Shown: piece after piece, positions 1 to 6,827 of the stretch
How positions within the stretch are numbered: position 1 is the first letter of the stretch
Layout: the number at the start of each line of letters is the position of its first letter
NCBI GenBank assembly: GCA_030625695.1
Contig: DAOUQK010000035.1
Coordinates: 1 to 17,145 of the forward strand
DNA length: 17,145 nucleotides
Source of the DNA: Paracoccaceae bacterium
Lineage (GTDB): Bacteria; Pseudomonadota; Alphaproteobacteria; Rhodobacterales; Rhodobacteraceae
Direction of reading: 5' to 3'
Notes under the pieces: model-generated
Seen by the model: only the letters and a program-made list of their open reading frames with translations
Told to the model about the DNA's origin: nothing
The model's database searches: none
Made by a program: the position numbers and the translations under genes

Positions 1-521
1 GCACGTTTGCCGCGCGCTGTCAGGCTTTCAACCGCCTCAATTTTGATGTCCATCACAACGGCGATCTCAGGATTGGACATCTCTTGCAAATGGCGCAAAA
101 CTACCGCCTGTCGTTGGCGTTCGGGCAACAACATCAGAGCCGCCTGCAACGCATCTTTGCGCGCCGCATTCTGCATTTGTTCAACCACACCCACTCCTGG
201 GTCAGCCGGTTCTGCCACATCATCCAATGTGGTCATTCCACCGCGTGCACGCCGCTGGATATCAACACACAGATTCATCACCACCCGGGTCAACCAGGTC
301 GAAACCTTGGCCCGCCCCGGCTCCCAATTTGGGGCCATGCGCCACAGACGCAACATCGCCTCTTGCGCCACCTCTTCCGCCTCGCCCCGGTTTCCCAGCA
401 TCCGAAACGCCGTGCCAAAGGCGCGCGGACCCAGACGCCCGGTCAACTCGCGCGCCGCCGTTGGATCGCCATTGGCAAACAGCACCAAAAGCGCGTCATC
501 AGAGGGAACCGATGCGCTCAT
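1..521 (-). CDS. ECF-type RNA polymerase sigma factor (3' end cut by window)
   Basis: This is an extracytoplasmic-function sigma-70 family factor, which would direct RNA polymerase to a small regulon. 173 codons are visible and the reading frame stays open to the window edge, so the C-terminus is missing. Residues about 25-90 look like region 2 (FRMLGNRGEAEEVAQEAMLRLW, with W60 and then STWLTRVVMNLCVD). Residues about 122-173 look like region 4 (LPERQRQAVVLRHLQEMSNPEIA and the recognition helix VESLTARGK). There is no sign of an extra C-terminal domain in what is visible. I chose the ATG at 521 because the protein then begins as in relatives; an in-frame ATG at 533 would add four residues. 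No good Shine-Dalgarno site precedes 521, but a short ORF ends in an ATGA overlap with it, so translation may be coupled. It lies 55 bases downstream of the EF-hand gene on the same strand. No anti-sigma gene is in view, but one could lie beyond the left edge. Confidence 0.9.
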   Translation of the reverse strand, partial: MSASVPSDDALLVLFANGDPTAARELTGRLGPRAFGTAFRMLGNRGEAEEVAQEAMLRLWRMAPNWEPGRAKVSTWLTRVVMNLCVDIQRRARGGMTTLDDVAEPADPGVGVVEQMQNAARKDALQAALMLLPERQRQAVVLRHLQEMSNPEIAVVMDIKIEAVESLTARGKR

Positions 522-574
522 CGCATACGGCATCCGTACGTCGGGCACCCAGAGATTAAAAGGATGCCCGCCAT
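518..574 (-). CDS. Putative 18-codon leader peptide before the sigma gene
   Basis: A short ORF (MAGILLISGCPTYGCRMR) starts at ATG 574, five bases after the last base of the EF-hand CDS would predict a new start (the EF-hand stop is 579-577). It has a well-placed Shine-Dalgarno site, AAGGA at 585-581 with a 6-base gap. Its TGA (520-518) overlaps the sigma ATG (521-519) as ATGA. This layout would allow ribosomes loaded at the good site to restart on the sigma gene, which has no clear site of its own. Seen directly: the site, the ORF and the overlap. Inferred: that it is translated. It could also be chance, or a remnant of a frameshifted N-terminus of the sigma factor. Confidence 0.35.
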   Translation of the reverse strand: MAGILLISGCPTYGCRMR

Positions 575-576
575 GT

Positions 577-1074
577 TCAGTCCTTAGGCCCGTGACCACC
601 CCGGTGGCCTTTACGGCGCTCACCCATCTGCGCTTTGGCTTCGTCGAATTCCTGTTCGGAAATCCCGCCAGAGCCGTCTTCGTCAAAGTGGTCAAACATC
701 CGCCCGGCGCGGCGTGGTTTGGGCATTTCATCGCGCGACAAAGCACCGTCGCCGTCTTTGTCAAAGCGTTCAATCATGCCCGTGACGCGTTTGCCGGCTT
801 GTTGCTGTGCCTTGGCGATCAGTTCTTCGGCGCTCAACACGCCATTGCCATCTGTATCAGCCTCGTCAAAGCGGGCCGCGCCCATGGCCTGCATTTCAGA
901 CTGGGTGATCTGGCCGTCGCTATCGGTGTCCAGCTCTTCAAAGCTGATGTTCATGCCATGCCCGCCGCCATGGCCGCCATGCCCATCGTGACGCGGCCCA
1001 AAGGCAAACGCCGATGTGGCCGCAATACCCAATGAGGCCACAACGACCCCGGTGATGATATAAGTCTTGTTCAT
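577..1074 (-). CDS. Secreted EF-hand calcium-binding protein with four loops
   Basis: The product is a 165-residue exported protein. Residues 1-24 form a signal peptide (MNKTYIITGVVVASLGIAAT, then SAFA before the likely cut). Residues 28-40 are rich in His and Gly (H29, H32, H35, H39) and could bind a transition metal. Four canonical 12-residue EF-hand loops follow at 49-60 (DTDSDGQITQSE), 73-84 (DTDGNGVLSAEE), 105-116 (DKDGDGALSRDE) and 131-142 (DEDGSGGISEQE), each ending in the expected Glu. The tail is basic and His/Gly-rich. The reading frame is open further upstream, but the ATG at 1074 is preferred because AAAGGA lies 9 bases before it and the signal peptide starts there; ATG 1083 abuts that site. 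It probably shares a transcript with the downstream sigma gene. A calcium or metal sensing or buffering role in the periplasm is inference. Confidence 0.88.
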   Translation of the reverse strand: MNKTYIITGVVVASLGIAATSAFAFGPRHDGHGGHGGGHGMNISFEELDTDSDGQITQSEMQAMGAARFDEADTDGNGVLSAEELIAKAQQQAGKRVTGMIERFDKDGDGALSRDEMPKPRRAGRMFDHFDEDGSGGISEQEFDEAKAQMGERRKGHRGGHGPKD

Positions 1075-1162
1075 CTCAAACATTCCTTTGTCTGTTATGA
1101 TCGCCCATCTGGCGCCATTCATACCAATCAAACGCAATGCCAACAGGTTTCCGTCGCAATAA

Positions 1163-1193
1163 CCGCAAGTTTTTTTGTACAAAATATTTGCGG
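1163..1193. repeat. Imperfect palindrome between divergent genes, operator-like
   Basis: Arms CCGCAA (1163-1168) and TTGCGG (1188-1193) are inverted copies. Almost the same centre carries the perfect 12-base palindrome TTTTGTACAAAA (1173-1184). The element lies 89 bases upstream of the EF-hand start (minus strand) and 107 bases upstream of the DUF983 start (plus strand), in the only region able to hold promoters for both. An operator for a dimeric regulator is the simplest reading; a transcript hairpin is possible. No promoter could be placed convincingly here. I see nothing else in 1075-1300. Confidence 0.4.
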
Positions 1194-1300
1194 CATCCTG
1201 CCGCTTGGCGGTACATAACTGCGTCTTACCCCTTTCAAACCACTCTGTTTCGCCCCAAATGACGCAGAGATAAAACCCGAATGCAACGTCTGAGGCCAAG

Positions 1301-1702
1301 ATGAGCGATATAAGCATGACCGACGCCCAATCCGGTGAACGCGAACTTTGGCCTGCATTGGCCAAAGGCTGGCGTCAGAAATGCCCCAGTTGCGGTCAAG
1401 GCAAGTTGCTGCATTCCTACCTTAAAGTGAATGACACCTGCGAGGCATGCGAACAGGAATTGCACCATCACCGCGCCGATGATGGGCCCGCCTATCTGAC
1501 CATCCTGATCGTCGGCCACATCATGGCGCCGGCGCTTTTGATTGCGTTCAAGACGTTTCGCCCCGAACCTTTGGTGCTGTTTGGCATCTTTGCGGTTGGC
1601 TGCACCGCATTATCGCTTTACCTTCTGCCCAGACTAAAAGGCGCGGTGGTCGGGTTTCAATGGGCACGCCGCATGCACGGGTTCGACGATCTGACCCGCT
1701 AA
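1301..1702 (+). CDS. DUF983 family membrane protein with CxxC pairs
   Basis: This 133-residue protein belongs to the DUF983 family, whose biochemical role is not established. Two cysteine pairs, C28-P-S-C31 and C47-E-A-C50, form a zinc-ribbon-like N-terminal domain. Two hydrophobic segments follow, at about 64-84 (LTILIVGHIMAPALLIAF) and about 90-110 (LVLFGIFAVGCTALSLYLLP), so the protein should sit in the inner membrane. The length is normal for the family. GAGG lies 5 bases before the ATG at 1301; an in-frame ATG at 1316 is a less likely start. The gene is followed after 12 bases by the Nudix gene and is probably co-transcribed with it. Confidence 0.88.
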   Translation: MSDISMTDAQSGERELWPALAKGWRQKCPSCGQGKLLHSYLKVNDTCEACEQELHHHRADDGPAYLTILIVGHIMAPALLIAFKTFRPEPLVLFGIFAVGCTALSLYLLPRLKGAVVGFQWARRMHGFDDLTR

Positions 1703-1714
1703 TATGGGGTACTT

Positions 1715-2410
1715 ATGACGATTGATAAAACCGCGATACGCAACGCCGCCACCGTCATTGTTCTGCGCGACCGGATGGGCGATCCTTCGATCCTGATGGG
1801 GCAGCGCGGGGCAAAAGCCGCATTCATGCCGAACAAATTTGTGTTTCCGGGCGGGGCTGTTGACGCGGACGATGCCACTGTGACGCTGGCCAGCCCGTTG
1901 AATGATCTCTGCCATCGCCGCCTGGCCGATGATGCGCCGGATGGCTTGCAACATGCGTTGGCCACCGCCGCCATTCGTGAGTTATGGGAGGAAACCGGGC
2001 TTATCCTTGGGGTTCCGGGTGCCTGGGACAATGATCCGACCCTCGACTGGCAAGGTTTTGCCGCGACCGGTCATCGCCCTGCCGCAGCCCCCATGCAATT
2101 TGTGTTCCGCGCCCTGACCCCGCCGGGGCGAACCCGCCGGTTTGATGCGCGATTCTTTCTGGTTGATGCAGGTGCCATTCAAAGCGATTTGGATGATTTC
2201 ACCCACGCCTCGGATGAATTGTCACATCTTCAGTGGATCAAGCTGGGCGACGCCCGCAAATTTGACCTTCCCTTTATCACCGAAGTGGTTCTGGCCGAGA
2301 TTGCCGGCCGGGTGACAGAGACCTCTGCCCCCGAATCGGTCCCGTATTTTCGCAATAATGACGAGGCGAGCCTGTTTTTGCGCCTTTACGGGCGGGAAAT
2401 GCCCGACTGA
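1715..2410 (+). CDS. Nudix hydrolase with a partly degenerate Nudix box
   Basis: A 231-residue Nudix-fold hydrolase, expected to cleave a nucleoside diphosphate linked to another group; the substrate cannot be read from the sequence. An early beta strand carries FPGGAVD (44-50). The helix part of the Nudix box is R88-E-L-W-E-E-T-G95, which contains the metal-binding Glu residues. The first half of the classical box (G-x5-E before the REUxEE part) is not conserved: the position of the first Glu is His80. This matches the general look of the larger Nudix proteins related to the eukaryotic NUDT7/NUDT19 type, but I claim only the superfamily. GGGG sits 5 bases before the ATG. It follows the DUF983 gene by 12 bases. 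Confidence 0.88.
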   Translation: MTIDKTAIRNAATVIVLRDRMGDPSILMGQRGAKAAFMPNKFVFPGGAVDADDATVTLASPLNDLCHRRLADDAPDGLQHALATAAIRELWEETGLILGVPGAWDNDPTLDWQGFAATGHRPAAAPMQFVFRALTPPGRTRRFDARFFLVDAGAIQSDLDDFTHASDELSHLQWIKLGDARKFDLPFITEVVLAEIAGRVTETSAPESVPYFRNNDEASLFLRLYGREMPD

Positions 2411-2469
2411 GGCAAGACGCTCTTCAAGCCGTAAATGGCTTTCCTCGCGGCTTGCAGTGCTGGGCGTTC

Positions 2470-2498
2470 TTGCGCCTGTGGTTACCTATGCATATACG
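2470..2498 (+). promoter_or_regulatory. Possible sigma-70 promoter of prfC
   Basis: TTGCGC (2470-2475), a 17-base spacer and TATACG (2493-2498) fit a housekeeping promoter moderately well (3/6 and 4/6 matches). Transcription would begin about 7 bases after the -10, at or next to the A of the prfC ATG at 2506, which has no Shine-Dalgarno site. If real, the mRNA would be leaderless. Confidence 0.3.
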
Positions 2499-2505
2499 CG
2501 CCAAT

Positions 2506-4110
2506 ATGTCAGATACACCCAACCGCCCCGCCCTGCCGCCCGAGATTGCCCGACGGCGCACGTTTGCGATCATTTCGCACCCTGACGCAGGCAAAACCAC
2601 CCTGACCGAGAAATTCCTGCTGTATGGCGGTGCCATTCAGATGGCCGGCCAAGTGCGCGCCAAAGGCGAAGCGCGCCGCACCAGATCTGACTTTATGCAG
2701 ATGGAAAAGGACCGGGGCATTTCCGTGTCCGCCAGCGCCATGTCGTTTGATTACGATGACTTTCGCTTTAACCTTGTGGACACACCCGGTCACAGTGATT
2801 TCTCTGAAGACACGTACCGTACGCTAACGGCAGTGGACGCCGCCGTGATGGTGATCGACGGGGCCAAAGGTGTGGAAAGCCAGACCCAGAAGTTGTTTGA
2901 GGTGTGCCGCCTGCGCGACCTGCCTATCCTGACATTCTGCAACAAAATGGACCGGGAAAGCCGGGATATATTTGAAATCATCGACGATATTCAGGATAAT
3001 CTGGCAATTGATGTGACCCCGGCAAGTTGGCCGATCGGCAAGGGCCGCGATTTCATCGGTTGCTATGATATCCTGCGCGACCGGCTGTTGCTGATGGACC
3101 GGGCTGATCGCAACAAGCTGGCGCAAAGCATTGAAATCAATGGAATTGATGACCCCAAGCTGGCAGAATATGTGCCTGCGGAGCTGTTGGGAACATTTCT
3201 GGAAGAGCTGGAAATGGCGCGTGAATTGCTGCCACCTTTGGATCAAAAAGCGCTGTTGGAAGGCACTCTGACGCCGATCTGGTTCGGCTCGGCCATCAAC
3301 TCGTTCGGGGTGCAGGAACTGATGCAGGGTATTGCCCGTTACGGTCCCGAACCGCAAATCCAAAAGGCAACGCCGCGCGATATTCTGCCTGAAGAAGCCA
3401 AAGTGACCGGCTTTGTCTTCAAGGTTCAGGCCAATATGGACCCGAAACACCGCGACCGGGTGGCGTTTGTGCGAGTCGCTTCCGGGCACTTTAAACGCGG
3501 TATGAAGCTGACCCATATCAGGTCGAAAAAACTCATGACCATCTCAAATCCGGTGCTGTTTCTGGCTGCCGACCGGGCCTTGGCCGAAGAAGCATGGGCA
3601 GGCGACATCATCGGCATCCCCAACCACGGTCAGCTGCGCATTGGCGATACATTGACCGAAGGCGAAGTGTTGCGCGTCACCGGCATTCCCAGCTTTGCGC
3701 CGGAAATACTGCAAGGGGTACGGGCGGGCGATCCGCTCAAATCCAAGCACCTGGAAAAGGCGTTGATGCAATTTGCCGAAGAAGGCGCTGCCAAGGTCTT
3801 TAAGCCGGCCATCGGCTCGGGCTTTATCGTCGGCGTTGTCGGCCCTTTGCAATTCGAAGTGCTGGCCAGTCGGATAGAAATGGAATACGGCCTGCCGGTG
3901 CGGTTCGAACCATCCCAGTTTACCTCGGCGCGTTGGGTGAACGGTGACGCGCAAGCCATTGATAGGTTGGTAAATAGTAATACACAACATATCGCCTACG
4001 ACAACGACGGCGACATCGTGTTCCTGACTCGTCTGCAATGGGATATCGACAGGATTGACCGGGATTTCCCCGATGTTGTGTTAACCGCAACAAAGGAAAT
4101 GATGGTTTGA
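2506..4110 (+). CDS. prfC: Peptide chain release factor 3 (RF3)
   Basis: RF3 is the GTPase that removes RF1/RF2 from the ribosome after peptide release. The 534-residue length matches the family (E. coli 529). GTPase motifs are intact: G1 SHPDAGKTT (24-32), G2 RGIS (70-73), G3 DTPGH (92-96) and G4 NKMD (146-149). The middle and C-terminal part carries the expected domain, including FKVQANMDPKHRDRVAFVR and the closing GPLQFEVL region. I chose the ATG at 2506, giving MSDTPNRP before the G domain. The frame is open back to a TTG at 2452, and an ATG at 2488 is also possible, but no candidate start has a clear ribosome binding site. The gene lies 95 bases after the Nudix gene and its stop is 23 bases before the preferred glycosyltransferase start. 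Confidence 0.97.
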   Translation: MSDTPNRPALPPEIARRRTFAIISHPDAGKTTLTEKFLLYGGAIQMAGQVRAKGEARRTRSDFMQMEKDRGISVSASAMSFDYDDFRFNLVDTPGHSDFSEDTYRTLTAVDAAVMVIDGAKGVESQTQKLFEVCRLRDLPILTFCNKMDRESRDIFEIIDDIQDNLAIDVTPASWPIGKGRDFIGCYDILRDRLLLMDRADRNKLAQSIEINGIDDPKLAEYVPAELLGTFLEELEMARELLPPLDQKALLEGTLTPIWFGSAINSFGVQELMQGIARYGPEPQIQKATPRDILPEEAKVTGFVFKVQANMDPKHRDRVAFVRVASGHFKRGMKLTHIRSKKLMTISNPVLFLAADRALAEEAWAGDIIGIPNHGQLRIGDTLTEGEVLRVTGIPSFAPEILQGVRAGDPLKSKHLEKALMQFAEEGAAKVFKPAIGSGFIVGVVGPLQFEVLASRIEMEYGLPVRFEPSQFTSARWVNGDAQAIDRLVNSNTQHIAYDNDGDIVFLTRLQWDIDRIDRDFPDVVLTATKEMMV

Positions 4111-4133
4111 ATGCCCAAGTCGGGAACAATAAG

Positions 4134-5093
4134 ATGAAGCCAGGCCTGAAACGGGGCCTGAAATGGGGCCTGACGGCGACGGTAAAGGCACCGGTGGCCG
4201 ATATCCTGAAGTTCGCCGCCTATCACCTCGATCTGGGGGCGCACCGGCTTTATATTTACCTTGATGACGATAACCCTGAGGCCTTCGCCGCCCTCAAAGC
4301 GCATCCGAAAATCCGCGTGACCCAATGCGACGATATGTACTGGCGCAAAACCAACGGCAGGCGCCCGAAAATGCACCAACCGCGCCAGACCGCGAATGCC
4401 ACCCATGCCTATTATCGGCAGGCCGAGATTGATTGGCTGATCCATATGGACGTGGATGAATTTCTGTGGCCAGACAGTGACTTGCAACAACAACTTAACC
4501 TGATTGATGCGGATATTGTGACTGCTCGCACCCGGCCACAGGAATTATTGGCAGGCGGTGGGACAACCTACAAAGGATTTGTCCCGGCCTCGCAGAACCG
4601 TGCGGCCATTGTTGGACGACTGTATCCGCAATACGGCGATTTCGTCAAAGGCGGCTTTCTTAGCCATCTGGCAGGAAAGCTGTTTGTGCGCACTGGGTTG
4701 GACAATCTGACAGTGAAAATCCACAATGTTTTACAGGGCACCGATGATGGTCAGAAAACCCAGCTGAAATCGACGGAAATGCCCGGTGTTGCCCTGTGCC
4801 ATAACCATGCCGAAACCTGGGACAGTTGGATCGCCGCCTATCAATATCGCCATAAAAGTGGCTCGTACCGGGCGGAGCTTGGCCGCAATCGCCCAGCCGA
4901 ACAAGGCGGGATAAACATGCATGATTTGTTCCGATCAATCGAAGCTGAACAAGGGCCGGACGGTCTGCGTGTCTTTTTTGACGAAGTTTGCGCCGATACC
5001 CCCGAATTGCGCGGCCGATTGGCAAACGAGGGTCTGTTGCGCACCTGTGATCTGTCATTAGAGGCGAAACGGCAGAAACATTTCCCGCAATAA
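4134..5093 (+). CDS. Glycosyltransferase family 2-like protein
   Basis: A 319-residue protein of the group often annotated as glycosyl transferase family 2 (Glyco_tranf_2_4), common in Roseobacters and thought to act on surface polysaccharide. The N-terminus has a strand ending in YIYLDDDNPE with a DDD cluster at 44-46, and a second acidic motif HMDVDEFLW (104-112) that resembles the sugar-nucleotide/metal site DxD. CHNHAETWDSW lies further on. There is no signal peptide or membrane segment. The ATG at 4134 is chosen, with GGGAA about 8 bases upstream; a TTG at 4107 overlapping the prfC stop would add nine residues. The donor, acceptor and product cannot be inferred. Its position behind prfC suggests read-through from that gene. 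Confidence 0.8.
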   Translation: MKPGLKRGLKWGLTATVKAPVADILKFAAYHLDLGAHRLYIYLDDDNPEAFAALKAHPKIRVTQCDDMYWRKTNGRRPKMHQPRQTANATHAYYRQAEIDWLIHMDVDEFLWPDSDLQQQLNLIDADIVTARTRPQELLAGGGTTYKGFVPASQNRAAIVGRLYPQYGDFVKGGFLSHLAGKLFVRTGLDNLTVKIHNVLQGTDDGQKTQLKSTEMPGVALCHNHAETWDSWIAAYQYRHKSGSYRAELGRNRPAEQGGINMHDLFRSIEAEQGPDGLRVFFDEVCADTPELRGRLANEGLLRTCDLSLEAKRQKHFPQ

Positions 5094-5155
5094 GCGCCAT
5101 ATTGTCGCGAAAGTGGAAACAAACAGCCAGAAAACCACCAAAATCGCAACTTGAT

Positions 5156-5184
5156 TTGACCCCTGCGCACGTTTTTGTTATGCC
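5156..5184 (+). promoter_or_regulatory. Possible promoter of the RNA helicase gene
   Basis: TTGACC (5156-5161), a 17-base spacer and TATGCC (5179-5184) form a reasonable housekeeping promoter with a strong -35 (5/6) and a weak -10 (3/6). The start point would be near 5191, leaving a leader of roughly 90 bases before the ATG at 5284. The -35 overlaps the left arm of the inverted repeat described at 5158-5220. Confidence 0.35.
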
Positions 5185-5230
5185 CCCGCCAAAGCCACTG
5201 ATGCGCAGGTGCGCAGGGTCAAAAGGACCC
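5158..5230 (+). repeat. Overlapping inverted and tandem repeats upstream of the helicase gene
   Basis: GACCCCTGCGCAC (5158-5170) is the inverted copy, apart from one extra C, of GTGCGCAGGGTC (5209-5220). The right arm sits in a tandem duplication of TGCGCAGG (5202-5209 and 5210-5217), so the left arm could pair with either copy. GGGTC (5216-5220) can also pair with GACCC (5226-5230) across the 5-base loop AAAAG. These pairings exclude each other. If transcription starts upstream of 5158 this could be a switching leader RNA; if the promoter at 5156-5184 is used, the left arm acts only as DNA, for example as one of two operator sites. Confidence 0.45.
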
Positions 5231-5283
5231 GGCTTGAACCTAGACGAGCGGGCCAGAAAATTGTCCGCAATACACGGATACAT

Positions 5284-6759
5284 ATGACAAAATTCTCTGA
5301 TCTGAACCTGGCACCCAAAGTTCTGAAAGCCGTCGAAGAGACGGGCTATGAAACCCCTACTCCAATTCAGGCCGGGGCGATTCCCCCGGCATTGGAAGGA
5401 CGTGACGTTCTGGGCATCGCCCAGACCGGCACCGGCAAAACCGCCGGCTTTGTCCTGCCGATGATCACCATGCTGGCCCGGGGCCGTGCACGCGCACGCA
5501 TGCCGCGCTCATTGGTGTTGTGCCCGACACGGGAATTGGCGGCCCAGGTGGCTGAAAACTTCGATACATACGCCAAACATGTGAAGCTGACCAAGGCGCT
5601 GTTGATTGGTGGTGTTTCGTTCAAGGAACAGGACAAGCTGATCGACAAAGGCGTTGACGTTCTGATCGCAACACCAGGCCGGTTGCTGGACCATTTCGAA
5701 CGTGGCAAACTGTTGCTGACCGGTGTTCAGATCATGGTGGTGGATGAGGCCGACAGGATGCTGGATATGGGGTTCATCCCCGATATCGAGCGGATCTTTT
5801 CCCTGACGCCGTTCACCCGCCAGACACTGTTCTTCAGCGCCACAATGGCGCCCGAGATTGAACGGATCACCAACACCTTCCTGTCCAATCCCGCGCGAAT
5901 CGAAGTGGCCCGCCAGGCCACCACGGGCGAGAATATCGAGCAATGCGTCGTGATGTTCAAAGCCTCGCGGCGCGACCGCGAGGCCAGCGAAAAGAGAAAA
6001 TTGCTGCGGGCGTTGATTGACGGCGAAGGCGATAAATGCACCAATGCCATCGTCTTTTGCAACCGCAAGGTTGATGTGGATATTGTTGCCAAGTCATTGA
6101 AAAAATACGGGTATGATGCGGCCCCGATCCATGGTGATCTGGATCAGAGCCAGCGGACACGTACGCTTGACGGCTTTCGCGAAGGGTCTTTACGGTTTTT
6201 GATTGCCTCGGATGTGGCCGCGCGCGGACTGGATGTTCCCGCGGTTACACATATTTTCAATTTTGACGTGCCGGGCCACGCCGAGGATTACGTACACCGG
6301 ATTGGCCGCACCGGCCGGGCCGGACGTGACGGCAAGGCGATGATGATCTGCATTCCGCGGGATGAACGCAACCTTGGTGATATTGAACGTTTGGTGGAAA
6401 AAGAAATTCCCCGGATGGAGAACCCGTTGCAATCCGGCGGCGCGCCGGAAACCAGCGAACAGGTTGAGGAAAAACCCAAAACGACGTCTCGCCGCCGGTC
6501 ATCCAAATCAACCGAGGCGAAGCCGGACTACAAACCTGAGGCGAAGCAGGACAACAAACCTGAAGCGAAGCCGGAAAATAGACCTGAGGTGACGCAGGAC
6601 AACAAACCTGAGGCGCAGGCATCCACCAAACCTAGGAATGATCGCATTCGACGCGGTTCGGATCGCGGGCAAGATCGTGGCGGTAAAAAGGTGGTTGGTC
6701 TTGGTGATCACATGCCCGGCTTTATTGCCATGAGCTTTGAAGACAGGCGCGGCACCTGA
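5284..6759 (+). CDS. DEAD-box ATP-dependent RNA helicase
   Basis: A 491-residue DEAD-box helicase that unwinds RNA using ATP, in the group of RhlE-like proteins that act in ribosome assembly, mRNA decay or cold growth. All core motifs are present: Q motif with F4 and TPIQ (26-29), motif I AQTGTGKT (46-53), PTREL (81-85), TPGR (130-133), DEAD (154-157), SAT (185-187), then IVFCNRK, ASDVAARGLD and HRIGRTGRAGRDG. After about residue 380 a low-complexity, charged tail begins. It contains five 8-residue repeats (411-450), an Arg/Gly-rich stretch, and ends in VGLGDHMPGFIAMSFEDRR. The ATG at 5284 is chosen, with CGGA 5 bases before and the Q motif close behind. The open frame upstream would add 25 residues without similarity. 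A more exact subfamily name is not safe. Confidence 0.95.
   Translation: MTKFSDLNLAPKVLKAVEETGYETPTPIQAGAIPPALEGRDVLGIAQTGTGKTAGFVLPMITMLARGRARARMPRSLVLCPTRELAAQVAENFDTYAKHVKLTKALLIGGVSFKEQDKLIDKGVDVLIATPGRLLDHFERGKLLLTGVQIMVVDEADRMLDMGFIPDIERIFSLTPFTRQTLFFSATMAPEIERITNTFLSNPARIEVARQATTGENIEQCVVMFKASRRDREASEKRKLLRALIDGEGDKCTNAIVFCNRKVDVDIVAKSLKKYGYDAAPIHGDLDQSQRTRTLDGFREGSLRFLIASDVAARGLDVPAVTHIFNFDVPGHAEDYVHRIGRTGRAGRDGKAMMICIPRDERNLGDIERLVEKEIPRMENPLQSGGAPETSEQVEEKPKTTSRRRSSKSTEAKPDYKPEAKQDNKPEAKPENRPEVTQDNKPEAQASTKPRNDRIRRGSDRGQDRGGKKVVGLGDHMPGFIAMSFEDRRGT
6514..6633 (+). repeat. Five 24-bp in-frame tandem repeats in the helicase tail
   Basis: Five consecutive 24-base units (6514, 6538, 6562, 6586, 6610) encode EAKPDYKP, EAKQDNKP, EAKPENRP, EVTQDNKP and EAQASTKP. 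The unit length keeps the reading frame, so copy number can change by slippage without breaking the protein. The last unit has diverged most. The product segment is disordered, with alternating Lys, Pro and acidic residues. Confidence 0.9.
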
Positions 6760-6770
6760 AACCGGGCGCG

Positions 6771-6798
6771 ACGCAAGGCTTTATCAAGAGCCTTGCGT
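6771..6798. terminator. Bidirectional intrinsic-type terminator hairpin
   Basis: ACGCAAGGCT (6771-6780) and AGCCTTGCGT (6789-6798) form a perfect 10-bp stem with the 8-base loop TTATCAAG. It sits in the 68-base gap between the convergent helicase (stop 6759) and rnj (stop 6828). A long U-run is absent on either side: the plus side is followed by TCCCCCC. Termination is inferred from position and stem quality. Confidence 0.7.
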
Positions 6799-6827
6799 TC
6801 CCCCCTTGCGATCCTAAGGCCTATGCC

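Noticed and set aside
7..1035. Plus-strand open frame of 342 codons across the left end
   Set aside because: It runs antisense through the sigma factor and EF-hand genes, both of which have clear family motifs, and its own product shows no domain.
2425..2454. Inverted repeat CAAGCCG / CGGCTTG between the Nudix gene and prfC, considered as a terminator
   Set aside because: Only 7 bp with a 16-base loop and no U-run; too weak to call.
4111..4137. Eight-codon ORF (MPKSGTIR) after prfC whose stop overlaps the glycosyltransferase ATG
   Set aside because: It has no well-placed ribosome binding site, and an ATGA overlap in another frame is frequent by chance. The glycosyltransferase start has its own GGGAA upstream.
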